From Firmicutes bacterium HGW-Firmicutes-1 (GTDB lineage Bacteria > Bacillota > Clostridia > Lachnospirales > Vallitaleaceae): a stretch of 64,000 nt of DNA. Position 1 is the first letter of the stretch. The number at the start of each line of letters is the position of its first letter. This document shows positions 7,458-15,468 of the stretch, piece by piece. The position numbers and the translations under genes were made by a program. Below the pieces are notes generated by a model. The model did not search any database and was not told the origin of the DNA. It saw nothing but the letters and a program-made list of their open reading frames with translations. The DNA is taken from contig PHAG01000004.1 of the NCBI GenBank assembly GCA_002841625.1, positions 1-64,000 on the forward strand, written 5' to 3'.

Positions 7458-8018
7458 TTATGGCTTTACCATTAAGGTACTCCATACGATTACTGCCATT
7501 TCTCCACGGGTTACTATTTTATTCGGAGTTACTGTTGAATTGCTTGGAATAATACCCAATGCCTTTCCTTTATTTAAATAATTATCAGGCCAGTTTCCTT
7601 CCAAATCTTTTCCTTTTCCTAAAGCATTTACCATGATTGCAACTACCTCTGCGTATGTGATATCACTACCAGGTTTAAATTCACCAGAAGGATATCCTTG
7701 CATTACTTTAAGTTTAAAGGCGTTTTGAACGTTGCTATAACCCCAAAAGCTTTTATTAACATCTGTAAAGGACTTTTCTTCCCCAACAACAACGGTATTT
7801 TCATAGCCAAGGATTCTAACAGTAAGCGTTGCGACTTCGGCTCTTGTAATATTACTATCTAATTTTAAGGAGCCATCGGAATATCCTTTTAAAATTCCTA
7901 ACACGCTCAATTGATTACCAGTATAAATTTCTTCTTCTGTTGCGGCAAATAAACCGATAGAAGAAAATTGGATCGCTAGTACTATTGTTAACAACAATAC
8001 TTTAATTTTTCTTTTCAT
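7458..8018 (-). CDS. Small secreted SLH-domain protein
   Basis: 186 residues. Signal peptide at 1-25 (KRKIKVLLLTIVLAIQF then ATEEE). The rest is three SLH repeats at about 30-75, 85-135 and 140-186 (LGILKGYSDGSLKLDSNITRAE, with FTDVNKSFWGYSNVQNAFKL opening the second) and no other domain. It can bind cell wall on its own and may be an S-layer accessory or the anchor partner of another protein. The ribosome site AAGGTGG lies 7 bases before ATG. It is transcribed apart from the FN3-SLH gene, with a terminator in between. Confidence 0.85.
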   Translation of the reverse strand: MKRKIKVLLLTIVLAIQFSSIGLFAATEEEIYTGNQLSVLGILKGYSDGSLKLDSNITRAEVATLTVRILGYENTVVVGEEKSFTDVNKSFWGYSNVQNAFKLKVMQGYPSGEFKPGSDITYAEVVAIMVNALGKGKDLEGNWPDNYLNKGKALGIIPSNSTVTPNKIVTRGEMAVIVWSTLMVKP

Positions 8019-8121
8019 TTCTCTACCACCTTTTGTTCATTTTTTTTAATCATACCACAATTAATACTCTAACAATATTACATATCTGTTAAGTTTTACT
8101 ATATGGAAAAGGTCTTTGTCG

Positions 8122-8150
8122 TTGACACTATTGATTATATACAGTATATT
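8122..8150 (+). promoter_or_regulatory. Sigma-A promoter of pheA
   Basis: TTGACA, 17 bases, TATATT, predicted start near 8157. The leader is only about 38 bases, too short for a T-box or riboswitch. Confidence 0.75.
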
Positions 8151-8194
8151 TATGAATAAGAATATTAAACCCTCAGTATAGGAGTTGAAAAATT

Positions 8195-9022
8195 ATGTTA
8201 TCCTTAACCGTTGGCTATCAAGGAGTTGCTGGTTCTTTTAGTGAAGAAGCGCTTTATAATTATTTTCCGAATGATGTAGATACAAAAAATTTCGAACAGT
8301 TTGAAGATGTTTTTATTGGATTAGACAAAGGTGTCATCCACTACGGCGTTCTACCAATCGAAAACTCTTCAACAGGTGCAATATCAGCAGTTTATGACTT
8401 GCTAAATCAATATGACTGTTTTATAGTAGGCGAAACGTATGTAAAACCTATTCAGAATCTTCTTGGAATTAAAGGTTCAAAAATGACTGACTTGAAGGAA
8501 GTCTACTCTCACCCTCAAGGCTTTGAACAGAGTAAAACATTTCTTTCTAGCTATCAGTGGAAACTGATTCCTTATTACAACACTGCTCGAAGTGCTGAAT
8601 ACATTAAGGAGCAAAATAATATTACCATTGGTGCAATTGCAAGCAAGAAGGCTGCTGAATTATACGGTCTAGATATTCTTGCCGAAAATATCAATTGCAA
8701 TCAACACAACACAACAAGATTTGTGATCATCGGAAAATCTTTAAAGGTAAATAATGTATGCGATAAAATTAGCGTTGTATTATCTACAAAGCACCAAGCT
8801 GGCGCTCTATACAATACTTTGAAGCATTTTGCATCAAATAATATTAACCTTTTAAAAATCGAATCTAGACCAGTTCAACATACCCCCTGGGAATATTATT
8901 TTTACATCGATTTTGAGGGAAATGTTGACGAACCCTATGTAGCGAAGACAATCGAACAAATGAAAATTGATTGTCATCATTTCAAGCTATTAGGTAATTA
9001 TAAAAAACAAATAAAAGACTAA
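8195..9022 (+). CDS. pheA: Prephenate dehydratase
   Basis: 275 residues, the normal length of the monofunctional enzyme. It converts prephenate to phenylpyruvate, the committed step of phenylalanine synthesis. The catalytic domain (about 4-180) opens GYQGVAGSFSEEA and holds LPIENSSTGAI and the NTTRF motif near residue 170, whose Thr-Arg-Phe is catalytic. The C-terminal ACT domain (about 190-270) contains the ESRP motif (IESRPVQHTPWEY), which binds phenylalanine for feedback inhibition. There is no chorismate mutase domain. It has its own promoter and no aromatic-pathway neighbours here. Confidence 0.93.
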   Translation: MLSLTVGYQGVAGSFSEEALYNYFPNDVDTKNFEQFEDVFIGLDKGVIHYGVLPIENSSTGAISAVYDLLNQYDCFIVGETYVKPIQNLLGIKGSKMTDLKEVYSHPQGFEQSKTFLSSYQWKLIPYYNTARSAEYIKEQNNITIGAIASKKAAELYGLDILAENINCNQHNTTRFVIIGKSLKVNNVCDKISVVLSTKHQAGALYNTLKHFASNNINLLKIESRPVQHTPWEYYFYIDFEGNVDEPYVAKTIEQMKIDCHHFKLLGNYKKQIKD

Positions 9023-9024
9023 TA

Positions 9025-9126
9025 TTATACCATATAAGGTAATACTGCCGAAGCTAGTAGCGCAACTATCATAACAATTGTAATAAAAATAGAAATCTTT
9101 TTTAGCAATGCCCTATTATTAAACAT
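9025..9126 (-). CDS. Very small membrane protein (33 residues)
   Basis: A 33-codon frame convergent with pheA and only 2 bases from its end. It opens MFNNRALLKKISIF, has one membrane helix (IFITIVMIVALLASAVLP) and ends in YMV. A basic N-terminus followed by one helix is the plan of the tiny DUF4044 and Prli42-type proteins of Firmicutes. Prli42 tethers the stressosome in Listeria, but this match is only in general shape. An AAAGG ribosome site lies about 12 bases upstream. It was identified by eye from the raw sequence. Confidence 0.5.
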   Translation of the reverse strand: MFNNRALLKKISIFITIVMIVALLASAVLPYMV

Positions 9127-9273
9127 ATTATATTCACAACCTTTTATTTTTTTAAGTTGTACTTTCGTACGAAGCATACTCTTTCATTATAAAGTATTTA
9201 ATTTGATTTCTCAATACCAATATAGTGTTCATTTTCCACAATTAACATATAAAATTTTTGCAGGAGTGATACA

Positions 9274-9906
9274 ATGGTTATTCCATCTATATTTGTCCTA
9301 TTCTTAATCTTTATTTTTATTTTTCAACATAATTTAAGAAAGTCTGATAAAATGTTAAATAAATCCAGGAAAATATTTTGGGAAAAAGAAGAAAAGTCTT
9401 TATTCGCCAGGAAAGCTCCTATAGATACTAACATATATATTATACCTTCTATTGAAGCGCTACCTAACTTTTCTTTTGAAGAGTTCAAAGCTTTTGGAAA
9501 TGAAGATCTTTTTAAAACGCAAGAACTTTGCTTTGATATAGCAAAATCCCCTATGGTAAATCTTTCTGACATGCTCAACAGTGATATTAGAATCAAATAT
9601 GGAACATCAAATTTAAGTACTATAGAATCCTATGAAATCAATTATAACCACTACATTAAAATTCTTTATCAACTTGCTAAAGGATATTATGAACTTAACA
9701 TGTATGATGAAGCCATCTGTGTTTTAGAAGAAGGGATCCGCGTACATACAGAGATTGGGGACCACATTCTTCTATTAGCTACTTTATACTGTCAATTTCA
9801 GAATAAAGCTAAATTTGACGAGCTTTATGAAAAATCCTTAACTTTAAACACCCTAACAAAGAATACAATAATCAGAAATTTAGATAAATTAAAAGAGGCT
9901 CATTAG
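9274..9906 (+). CDS. Membrane-anchored protein with TPR-like C-terminus
   Basis: 210 residues. One N-terminal membrane helix (IPSIFVLFLIFIFIF, about 3-18) is followed by a basic stretch and a cytoplasmic or extracellular part. The C-terminal half (about 120-205) looks like two to three tetratricopeptide-type helical pairs (QLAKGYYELNMYDEAICVLEEGI), which normally mediate protein contacts. The start has CAGGAG 8 bases upstream. Its last codons form the left arm of its own terminator. Function unknown. Confidence 0.7.
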   Translation: MVIPSIFVLFLIFIFIFQHNLRKSDKMLNKSRKIFWEKEEKSLFARKAPIDTNIYIIPSIEALPNFSFEEFKAFGNEDLFKTQELCFDIAKSPMVNLSDMLNSDIRIKYGTSNLSTIESYEINYNHYIKILYQLAKGYYELNMYDEAICVLEEGIRVHTEIGDHILLLATLYCQFQNKAKFDELYEKSLTLNTLTKNTIIRNLDKLKEAH

Positions 9907-9920
9907 CCTCTTGTTTATTT
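9894..9920 (+). terminator. Terminator overlapping the stop codon
   Basis: AGAGGCT, loop CATT, AGCCTCT, then TGTTTATTT. The stop codon TAG lies at the junction of the loop and right arm. Confidence 0.75.
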
Positions 9921-9946
9921 AGAAAAGTTCCACACAAATAGTTTTC

Positions 9947-10663
9947 TTATATTGCTGATAGATTTCCATATTGATTAATGATTAAATCTATTTGTCTACT
10001 TGCTTCACTTTTAGTGTATTCATTTATTGGTTTTGCTAATTTAATTTTGTTTTTATGAACAAGCTGTTCAAGGAATCTTTCTTGTTTTAGTGTAATCGGT
10101 TCAACCTTTTGAGGTTTCCAATGTAAGGGTCTGGGTAAAAATAAATCTTTACTTTCATCGCTATAAAACTCTTCCTTCATTCTTAAAAATAATTCATAGG
10201 TTGCCACGGCATCATCATAAGCACGATGTTCATTTATTCTAACTATTCCATAATGATTACAAAGAAATTCCAAGCTTCTCTTCTCTAATCTACTTAATAA
10301 TGCTCTCGCGATTAACAAGGTATCTATTCCTGCTTTGTCAAATCTTAACCGTTGTTGGAGTGCATTCGCTTTAATAAAGGAAAAATCAAACATGATATTA
10401 TGACCCATAATATCATATCCTTCACAAAATTCAATGAATTTAGGAAGCACTTCATGAATGGTAGGCATTTCTATAACCAACTCATCAGATATTCCTGTTA
10501 GCTCAATAATTTCCTTTGGAATCTTAACTTCTGGATTAATCAACTGACTGAAGAATTCAACAGGCTTTCCATTTTCAATCTTAATTGCACCAATTTCAGT
10601 AATCTTATTTGTTTCTGGTTGAAATCCAGTAGTTTCTATATCAAATACTATACAATGGTCCAT
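9947..10663 (-). CDS. DEDDh 3'-5' exonuclease (DnaQ/RNase T family)
   Basis: 238 residues. All exonuclease motifs are visible: FDIETTG at about 7 (first Asp and Glu), HNIMFDFSFIKAN near 93-105 (second Asp), and HRAYDDAVATYEL near 147-159 (catalytic His and last Asp). This is the domain of the polymerase III epsilon proofreader and related stand-alone nucleases. The last about 60 residues (ITLKQERFLEQLV to SRQIDLIINQYG) are an extra helical segment, probably a binding domain. It is encoded alone, downstream of the HD-GYP/HPt pair on the same strand with a 24-base gap, so co-transcription is possible. Substrate unknown. Confidence 0.85.
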   Translation of the reverse strand: MDHCIVFDIETTGFQPETNKITEIGAIKIENGKPVEFFSQLINPEVKIPKEIIELTGISDELVIEMPTIHEVLPKFIEFCEGYDIMGHNIMFDFSFIKANALQQRLRFDKAGIDTLLIARALLSRLEKRSLEFLCNHYGIVRINEHRAYDDAVATYELFLRMKEEFYSDESKDLFLPRPLHWKPQKVEPITLKQERFLEQLVHKNKIKLAKPINEYTKSEASRQIDLIINQYGNLSAI

Positions 10664-10687
10664 ACCAAACCCCCGATTATAAATCTC

Positions 10688-11290
10688 TTATTTTTTATTT
10701 ATGAAATCCAACAATACATCTATTTGAATTCTTGCTTCATTATAATCATATAGGTCAATTAATTCGTTAATCTCACCTGCAATTACTTGTGCTTCCTCAG
10801 TAAAATTATAATTTTTAAAGCTTGCTCGTGCATCCCTTATCCGTCCATACTCAAAGCTTTCTAGGGCCTCAACTAAATGATGAATAACACCAACATCTGA
10901 CCCGTCTATCTCTTCTAACACTGGCGCAGCCTCACTAGTAGCTTCCTTGTATTCTTCTAATCTGTATTTAACCTCTTTTACAACTTCACTTAATTCTAAA
11001 CTGAAGCTATTTAAAGTAGCTTCATAATGAATGGGATCATTTTTATAAATATCTTCTAATTTAAGTGCACATATTCTTAATTTTTCTGCTCCCAAATTTC
11101 CAGATAGCCCCTTTATACTATGGGCTAATCTCTGCGCTTCATCAAAGCTACCTTCCATAGAAAATGTGCGAATTTCTTGATCAACCTTTGCGTATTTTAA
11201 TGAAAATCCTACCAATAGTATTTTATATAGTTTATGAGAACCACCTAATTTTTTCAATGCTTTTTCTACGTTCAGCCTAGAATCCTTCAT
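10688..11290 (-). CDS. HPt (histidine phosphotransfer) domain protein
   Basis: About 200 residues. An HPt domain spans about 1-100, with the phosphorylatable His in AHSIKGLSGNLG. The second half (about 120-200) is a helical extension (RIRDARASFKNYNF) common in orphan HPt proteins that follow receiver genes. The ATG at 11290 is preferred over an upstream TTG at 11311 because AGGAGG lies 4 bases before it. It follows the REC-HD-GYP gene by 23 bases, so it probably relays phosphate to that receiver from one of the hybrid kinases. Partners are inferred. Confidence 0.8.
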   Translation of the reverse strand: MKDSRLNVEKALKKLGGSHKLYKILLVGFSLKYAKVDQEIRTFSMEGSFDEAQRLAHSIKGLSGNLGAEKLRICALKLEDIYKNDPIHYEATLNSFSLELSEVVKEVKYRLEEYKEATSEAAPVLEEIDGSDVGVIHHLVEALESFEYGRIRDARASFKNYNFTEEAQVIAGEINELIDLYDYNEARIQIDVLLDFINKK

Positions 11291-11313
11291 AAAGCCTCCT
11301 ATGTCATACAAGT

Positions 11314-12393
11314 CTATTTCCCTAAAATTGTTAGTAAGGCTTTTATTTCATCTAATGCTTTCATAAAAGCATCAACCACTGATGGGTCAAAGTGTTCACC
11401 ACTTTCTTCCAATATGATATCAATTGCTGTATCACATGAAAATGCTTTTTTATATGGCCTTTCCGAGGTAAGCGCATCAAATACGTCTGATACCGCAACA
11501 ATTCTACTCACTTTAGGTATTTGTTCTCCTACCAATCCTAGTGGATAGCCTCTTCCATTCCATTTTTCATGATGCGTATATGCGATAAGCTCTGCCATAT
11601 TAACAATCGATGAGCTCGAATTTTTTAAAATATTTCTTCCAATCGTTGTATGGGTTTTCATAATCTCCCATTCTTCATCGTCAAGTTTTCCTTTTTTCAA
11701 AAGAATGCTTTCTGGCACACCAATTTTGCCTATATCGTGAAGTGGTGCAGCATGCTCGATTGCATATACTACTTGGGGGTCCATATCTAAATACCTAGCT
11801 ATAGATGAAGAAATCTTACCAACTCTTTTAACATGTAAGCCAGTATTGTCATCCTTATACTCCGCTGCTCTTGAGAGTCTATCCATTGTTTCTAGATAGG
11901 CAAATTCAAGCTTTTGATATGCTTCCTCTAATTGAGCATCCCTTTCGTATACCTCAAGTTGAAGAAATTTATTTTCATATTTTACTATGTTACGTTTCTT
12001 AACAATTGAAATTTGAGTATGTACTCTGGCTTGAACCTCTTCTACATCAAAAGGTTTCGTAATATAGTCAACTGCACCTAACGAAAATCCCTTTTTCTTA
12101 TCATACTTACTTGTCATGCCAGAAATAAAAATGATTGGAATATCCTTTAACTTTTCATTTTCTTTCAGATATGAACACACCTTATATCCATCCATTTCAG
12201 GCATAATAATATCTAATAAAACTAGATCAGGCATATGTTTTTCAATAATATCAATTGCTGCCCTTCCATTATTTGCAATCATGATATCGTATTGATCATT
12301 TAACGCTTCAACTAAGATATCAACATTTTCTTGCGTATCCTCACAAATAATAATTGTCAATCGTTCTCTCAAAAAATCTTCGTTTTTATACAA
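11314..12393 (-). CDS. Response regulator with HD-GYP cyclic-di-GMP phosphodiesterase domain
   Basis: 359 residues. A receiver domain at about 12-130 (CEDTQENV acidic pocket, VLLDIIMPEMDGY phospho-acceptor Asp near 58, KPFD) is followed by a coiled linker and an HD-GYP domain at about 165-345 (HAAPLHDIGKIGVPESILLK and NGRGYPLGL). HD-GYP enzymes hydrolyse cyclic-di-GMP, so phosphorylation here probably changes that second messenger. The start codon appears to be TTG at 12393, with AGGTGG 6 bases upstream; no in-frame ATG fits. The HPt gene downstream probably serves it. No GGDEF protein is encoded in the window. Confidence 0.87.
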   Translation of the reverse strand: MYKNEDFLRERLTIIICEDTQENVDILVEALNDQYDIMIANNGRAAIDIIEKHMPDLVLLDIIMPEMDGYKVCSYLKENEKLKDIPIIFISGMTSKYDKKKGFSLGAVDYITKPFDVEEVQARVHTQISIVKKRNIVKYENKFLQLEVYERDAQLEEAYQKLEFAYLETMDRLSRAAEYKDDNTGLHVKRVGKISSSIARYLDMDPQVVYAIEHAAPLHDIGKIGVPESILLKKGKLDDEEWEIMKTHTTIGRNILKNSSSSIVNMAELIAYTHHEKWNGRGYPLGLVGEQIPKVSRIVAVSDVFDALTSERPYKKAFSCDTAIDIILEESGEHFDPSVVDAFMKALDEIKALLTILGK

Positions 12394-12567
12394 TATTAGC
12401 CACCTACTTTTGTGTAATTATAAAAACACTCTTCTAATCCCTTCTCCTTTTCTGATTATACCAAATATTTTCTATCATTACAAATAAATTATCTGTTATT
12501 TGAAGGAATTTTCTACTATTTTGTCGAATAATAAATGCTCTAAAAACACTCCTCTATTCAAAAGATA

Positions 12568-12596
12568 TTGACAGCATTTATAAGTCGAGTTATAAT
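12568..12596 (+). promoter_or_regulatory. Sigma-A promoter of amt-glnK
   Basis: TTGACA, 17 bases, TATAAT: a consensus match with ideal spacing. Transcription would begin near 12603, leaving a leader of about 120 bases. The rest of the 12394-12567 gap shows nothing else. Confidence 0.85.
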
Positions 12597-12602
12597 AACC
12601 TT

Positions 12603-12690
12603 GAATTCAATGACGAATTCTTATATCATATCGTAAAACAAGACAAAGAGGTCTGTACATCACCTAGCGTGAAGTGCGGTCTTTTTTATT
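12603..12690 (+). promoter_or_regulatory. Probable ANTAR-type antiterminator and overlapping terminator in the amt leader
   Basis: Hairpin P1: GAATTC (12603-12608), six-base loop AATGAC, GAATTC (12615-12620). Hairpin P2: AGAC (12641-12644), six-base loop AAAGAG, GTCT (12651-12654). Both loops have A at position 1 and G at position 4, the signature of ANTAR-protein target RNAs. P2 overlaps the left arm of a terminator hairpin (12645-12687: core GTACaTCAC, loop CTAGC, GTGAaGTGC, then a T run), so the two folds exclude each other. Such RNAs control nitrogen genes in clostridia, where binding by a phosphorylated ANTAR regulator permits read-through. The ANTAR protein itself is not in this window. 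Confidence 0.72.
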
Positions 12691-12725
12691 TTTGTTTATA
12701 ATTATTTTTAGGAGGAAATTATACT

Positions 12726-13946
12726 ATGGATACGTTTATCATCAATTCTATGTGGGTATTAATTGCAAGTATTCTTGTATTTCTTATGCATGCAGGCTTT
12801 GCTATGGTTGAGGTAGGGTTTACCCAATCTAAGAACGCCGTTAATATCATCATGAAAAATTTCATTACAGTATCAATCGGTGTTCTTTGCTATTTCTTTA
12901 TTGGATATGCTTTCATGTATGGAAAAGACTTCGGAGGTATTATTGGAACTGATACTTTCATGCTTATGAATAAACCAGTAGAAATCGCCGGAATTTCTTT
13001 TGACATCTTTTTCTTTTTTCAAGCCATTTTTGCTGCTACCTGCGCTACTATTGTATCTGGTGCTATGGCTGAGCGAACTAAGTTCGGTGCTTACATCATT
13101 TTTTGTTTTGCTGCTACTCTCGTAATTTATCCATTAATCGGACATTGGATATGGGGCGGTGGATTCTTGGCTACGAAAATAGGCTTTTTAGATTTTGCTG
13201 GAGGAACTGCAGTTCATGCAGTTGGAGGCTTTTGCGCATTGGTTGGTGCATATATGGTAGGCCCTAGAAATGGTAAATATAAAAAGGGTGTTGCTCAAGC
13301 AATCCCCGGACACAACATTCCCCTAGGCGCTTTAGGTGTTTTGATTTTATGGTTTGGTTGGTTTGGTTTTAATCCAGGCAGTACTTTAGATATTACGTCT
13401 CCTGCAACAGCACATGCAGCAATAACTACCCTTCTTAGTGGTGCAGCGGCAACCTTTGCAACACTTGTCGCTAGTAATATCAAATATGGCAAGCCTGACG
13501 CTGCTTTAACTTTGAATGGAGCTCTTGCAGGCTTAGTTGGAATTACTGCCGGCGCCAATGTCATTACCTTTATCGGGGCGCTGATAGTCGGAACAATCAG
13601 TGGTGTTATTATGATGTTTGCTGTAGAATTTATTGATCAAAAGCTTAGAATCGATGATCCTGTTGGTGCCATTTCAGTACATGGTGTTTGTGGTGTCTTC
13701 GGAACGATTGCTATAGGCTTATTTGGTTCAACAGAGAGTGCTCGTGGCCTCTTTTATGGTGGTGGTTTCTCATTACTAGGAAGCCAAGCAATTGGTGTTC
13801 TCATTGCTGGTGCTACCGCAACAACATTAGCATTCATCACCTTCAAAGTTTTAAAGTCAACATGCGGCTTAAGAGTTGAAGAACATGAAGAATTACATGG
13901 ATTAGATGCTATGGAGCATGGTATTTCTGCATACATTAATTTATAA
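12726..13946 (+). CDS. amt: Ammonium transporter
   Basis: 406 residues with about 11 membrane segments, the Amt/MEP/Rh plan. The pore signature is present: AGFAMVEVGFTQSKNA near the N-terminus, FAGGTAVHAVGGF around residue 155-170 with the first pore His, and SVHGVCGVFG near 318 with the second pore His. It moves ammonium into the cell at low external nitrogen. GlnK follows 62 bases downstream and would block the channel when nitrogen is plentiful. Expression appears to be set by the antiterminator leader. The start has TAGGAGG 8 bases upstream. Confidence 0.95.
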   Translation: MDTFIINSMWVLIASILVFLMHAGFAMVEVGFTQSKNAVNIIMKNFITVSIGVLCYFFIGYAFMYGKDFGGIIGTDTFMLMNKPVEIAGISFDIFFFFQAIFAATCATIVSGAMAERTKFGAYIIFCFAATLVIYPLIGHWIWGGGFLATKIGFLDFAGGTAVHAVGGFCALVGAYMVGPRNGKYKKGVAQAIPGHNIPLGALGVLILWFGWFGFNPGSTLDITSPATAHAAITTLLSGAAATFATLVASNIKYGKPDAALTLNGALAGLVGITAGANVITFIGALIVGTISGVIMMFAVEFIDQKLRIDDPVGAISVHGVCGVFGTIAIGLFGSTESARGLFYGGGFSLLGSQAIGVLIAGATATTLAFITFKVLKSTCGLRVEEHEELHGLDAMEHGISAYINL

Positions 13947-14008
13947 TTGATTTTTGCATGATATTAATGTAAAATTAAACAATCAATACTGAATAAGGGG
14001 GGTTTTTC

Positions 14009-14359
14009 ATGGCTGATAAAATGACTAAAATTGATATCATTACACGTCCTTCTAAGTTTGAAGCATTAAAAGAAGCACTCAATGATATTGGAATTACTGG
14101 CATGACAGTTACTCAAGTTCTTGGTTGTGGTATGCAAAAAGGTGTCACCGAAATGTATCGTGGTGTTCCAGTATCTATTAATTTATTGCCCAAAATAAAA
14201 GTGGAAATGGTGGTTTGTGAAGTTCCAGTTCAAACTGTTATTGATACGGCAACCGAGGTACTAAGAACAGGCGAAATTGGTGATGGAAAGATTTTTATTT
14301 ATCCCGTCGAAAATGTTATTAAAATTAGAACTGGCGAAGAAGGCGTACGTGCCTTGTAG
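14009..14359 (+). CDS. glnK: PII nitrogen regulatory protein
   Basis: 116 residues, PII family. It contains KFEALKEALNDIGITGMTV, the pre-T-loop sequence GCGMQKGVTEMYRG, and the ATP/2-oxoglutarate site near RTGEIGDGKIFIYPVE. In the T-loop the uridylylated Tyr of enteric PII (position 51) is not present: the segment reads GVPVSINLLPK. Covalent uridylylation is therefore unlikely, and control would be by ADP/ATP and 2-oxoglutarate binding, as in many Firmicutes. Linkage to amt makes it the GlnK type that gates the transporter. The ribosome site is GGGGGG. Confidence 0.93.
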   Translation: MADKMTKIDIITRPSKFEALKEALNDIGITGMTVTQVLGCGMQKGVTEMYRGVPVSINLLPKIKVEMVVCEVPVQTVIDTATEVLRTGEIGDGKIFIYPVENVIKIRTGEEGVRAL

Positions 14360-14382
14360 TTACATAGAACCTAACATATACA

Positions 14383-14407
14383 AACAGCCATCCATAGGAT
14401 GGCTGTT
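14383..14407 (+). terminator. Terminator of amt-glnK
   Basis: Perfect 11-bp stem AACAGCCATCC / GGATGGCTGTT with loop ATA, followed by ACTTTAATTATTT. Confidence 0.85.
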
Positions 14408-14424
14408 ACTTTAATTATTTGGAA

Positions 14425-14778
14425 TTACTGCTTACATTTACAGGAATGACAACTATCACAAGAAGGTGCATCTGTAGTTAAGGAACCGTTTAAATAATTT
14501 TTAATTACATCCTCTATCTCCCCTTCTACTTCTGGGAAGACTAGAATCTTCAAAGCCTCTATTTTTTCCAATGCCCCACTGCCCATACTACCAGCAATTA
14601 TCACATCTGCACCTTGATCTTTTAGATATTGTGCTAATTCACCATGTAAATGTTCTCTGGTGTCTACCTCTACTTTATTTATTAATTCTCCTTCGACGAT
14701 TTCACAAAGAGTAAATACCTCACATTTTCCAAAATGTTTAGAAACTTGTTGTCCATCTGTTGCAATTGCTAATTTCAT
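14425..14778 (-). CDS. NifX/NifB-family dinitrogenase cofactor-binding domain protein
   Basis: 117 residues, mostly one domain of the NifX / NifB C-terminal type (MKLAIATDGQQVSKHFGKCE, then ADVIIAGSMGSGALEKI). The fold carries iron-molybdenum cofactor precursors in nitrogen fixers, but most stand-alone clostridial members are of unknown role, and no nif genes lie here. The last 15 residues are Cys-rich (CDSCHSCKCK), which suggests metal binding. It overlaps the end of nth by 4 bases, so it is co-translated with that iron-sulfur enzyme. A role in iron-sulfur or metal handling is an inference. Confidence 0.85.
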   Translation of the reverse strand: MKLAIATDGQQVSKHFGKCEVFTLCEIVEGELINKVEVDTREHLHGELAQYLKDQGADVIIAGSMGSGALEKIEALKILVFPEVEGEIEDVIKNYLNGSLTTDAPSCDSCHSCKCKQ

Positions 14779-15455
14779 TTTTTATCCTCCGTTTTATGTT
14801 TTGATGACTGGTATACCACATTTTCCTGACCCCAAGGGCAATGACCTAACAAAAAGCACTGAGAGCATTTTGGATTTCTCGCTGTACAGATAGCCCGTCC
14901 ATGGGCGATAATTTGAGTATTATATCGAATCCAAACCTCTTTAGGCAACACTTCCATTAAATCAAATTCAATCTTAGTAGGGTCCTCATGCACTGTTAAT
15001 CCTAACTTTTTAGATAATCGTTTCACGTGTGTATCTACTACAATACTTTCAATCTCATAAATATTACCCCTAATAACATTTGCCGTTTTTCTACCTACAC
15101 CCGGTAAGGATGTTAGCAAATCAATTTCACTCGGTACTTCTCCACCAAAATCAGTTAAGAGTTTACTACAACAAGCTTTAATATGATTGGCTTTATTTCT
15201 ATAAAACCCTGTAGTTTTAACATCTTTTTCTAATTCTATGATATCAGCATTTGCAAAAGCCTCAACACTCGTATATTTCTCGAATAATGTTTTAGTCACG
15301 ATATTCACTCTCGCATCTGTACATTGCGCACTTAATATCGTTGCAATCAGCAACTGCCAAGGCGTTTCATGGTCTAAATAGCACTTTGTATTATCGACAT
15401 AATACGTATTAAGCAATTCTATAATTTTCGAAATTCTCTCATAATTAGACATCAT
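14775..15455 (-). CDS. nth: Endonuclease III
   Basis: 226 residues, normal for Nth. It removes oxidised pyrimidines from DNA and nicks the abasic site. The helix-hairpin-helix and catalytic Lys are in LPGVGRKTANVI (about 113-124), and the catalytic Asp is in VVDTHVKRLSKKLGL. The C-terminal four-cysteine cluster has the C-x6-C-x2-C-x5-C spacing of the [4Fe-4S] site. The ribosome site AAGGAGG lies 6 bases before ATG. Two phased palindromes lie directly upstream and may regulate it. The nifX-like gene overlaps its end. Confidence 0.94.
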   Translation of the reverse strand: MMSNYERISKIIELLNTYYVDNTKCYLDHETPWQLLIATILSAQCTDARVNIVTKTLFEKYTSVEAFANADIIELEKDVKTTGFYRNKANHIKACCSKLLTDFGGEVPSEIDLLTSLPGVGRKTANVIRGNIYEIESIVVDTHVKRLSKKLGLTVHEDPTKIEFDLMEVLPKEVWIRYNTQIIAHGRAICTARNPKCSQCFLLGHCPWGQENVVYQSSKHKTEDKK

Positions 15456-15468
15456 ATCCTCCTTATGT

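Noticed and set aside
8151-8194. T-box or other riboswitch before pheA
   Set aside because: The predicted leader is about 38 bases, too short; no T-box sequence is visible.
14425-14778. Nitrogen-fixation locus
   Set aside because: Only a NifX-like domain protein is present near amt-glnK; no nifHDK or nifB, and such proteins are common in non-fixing anaerobes.
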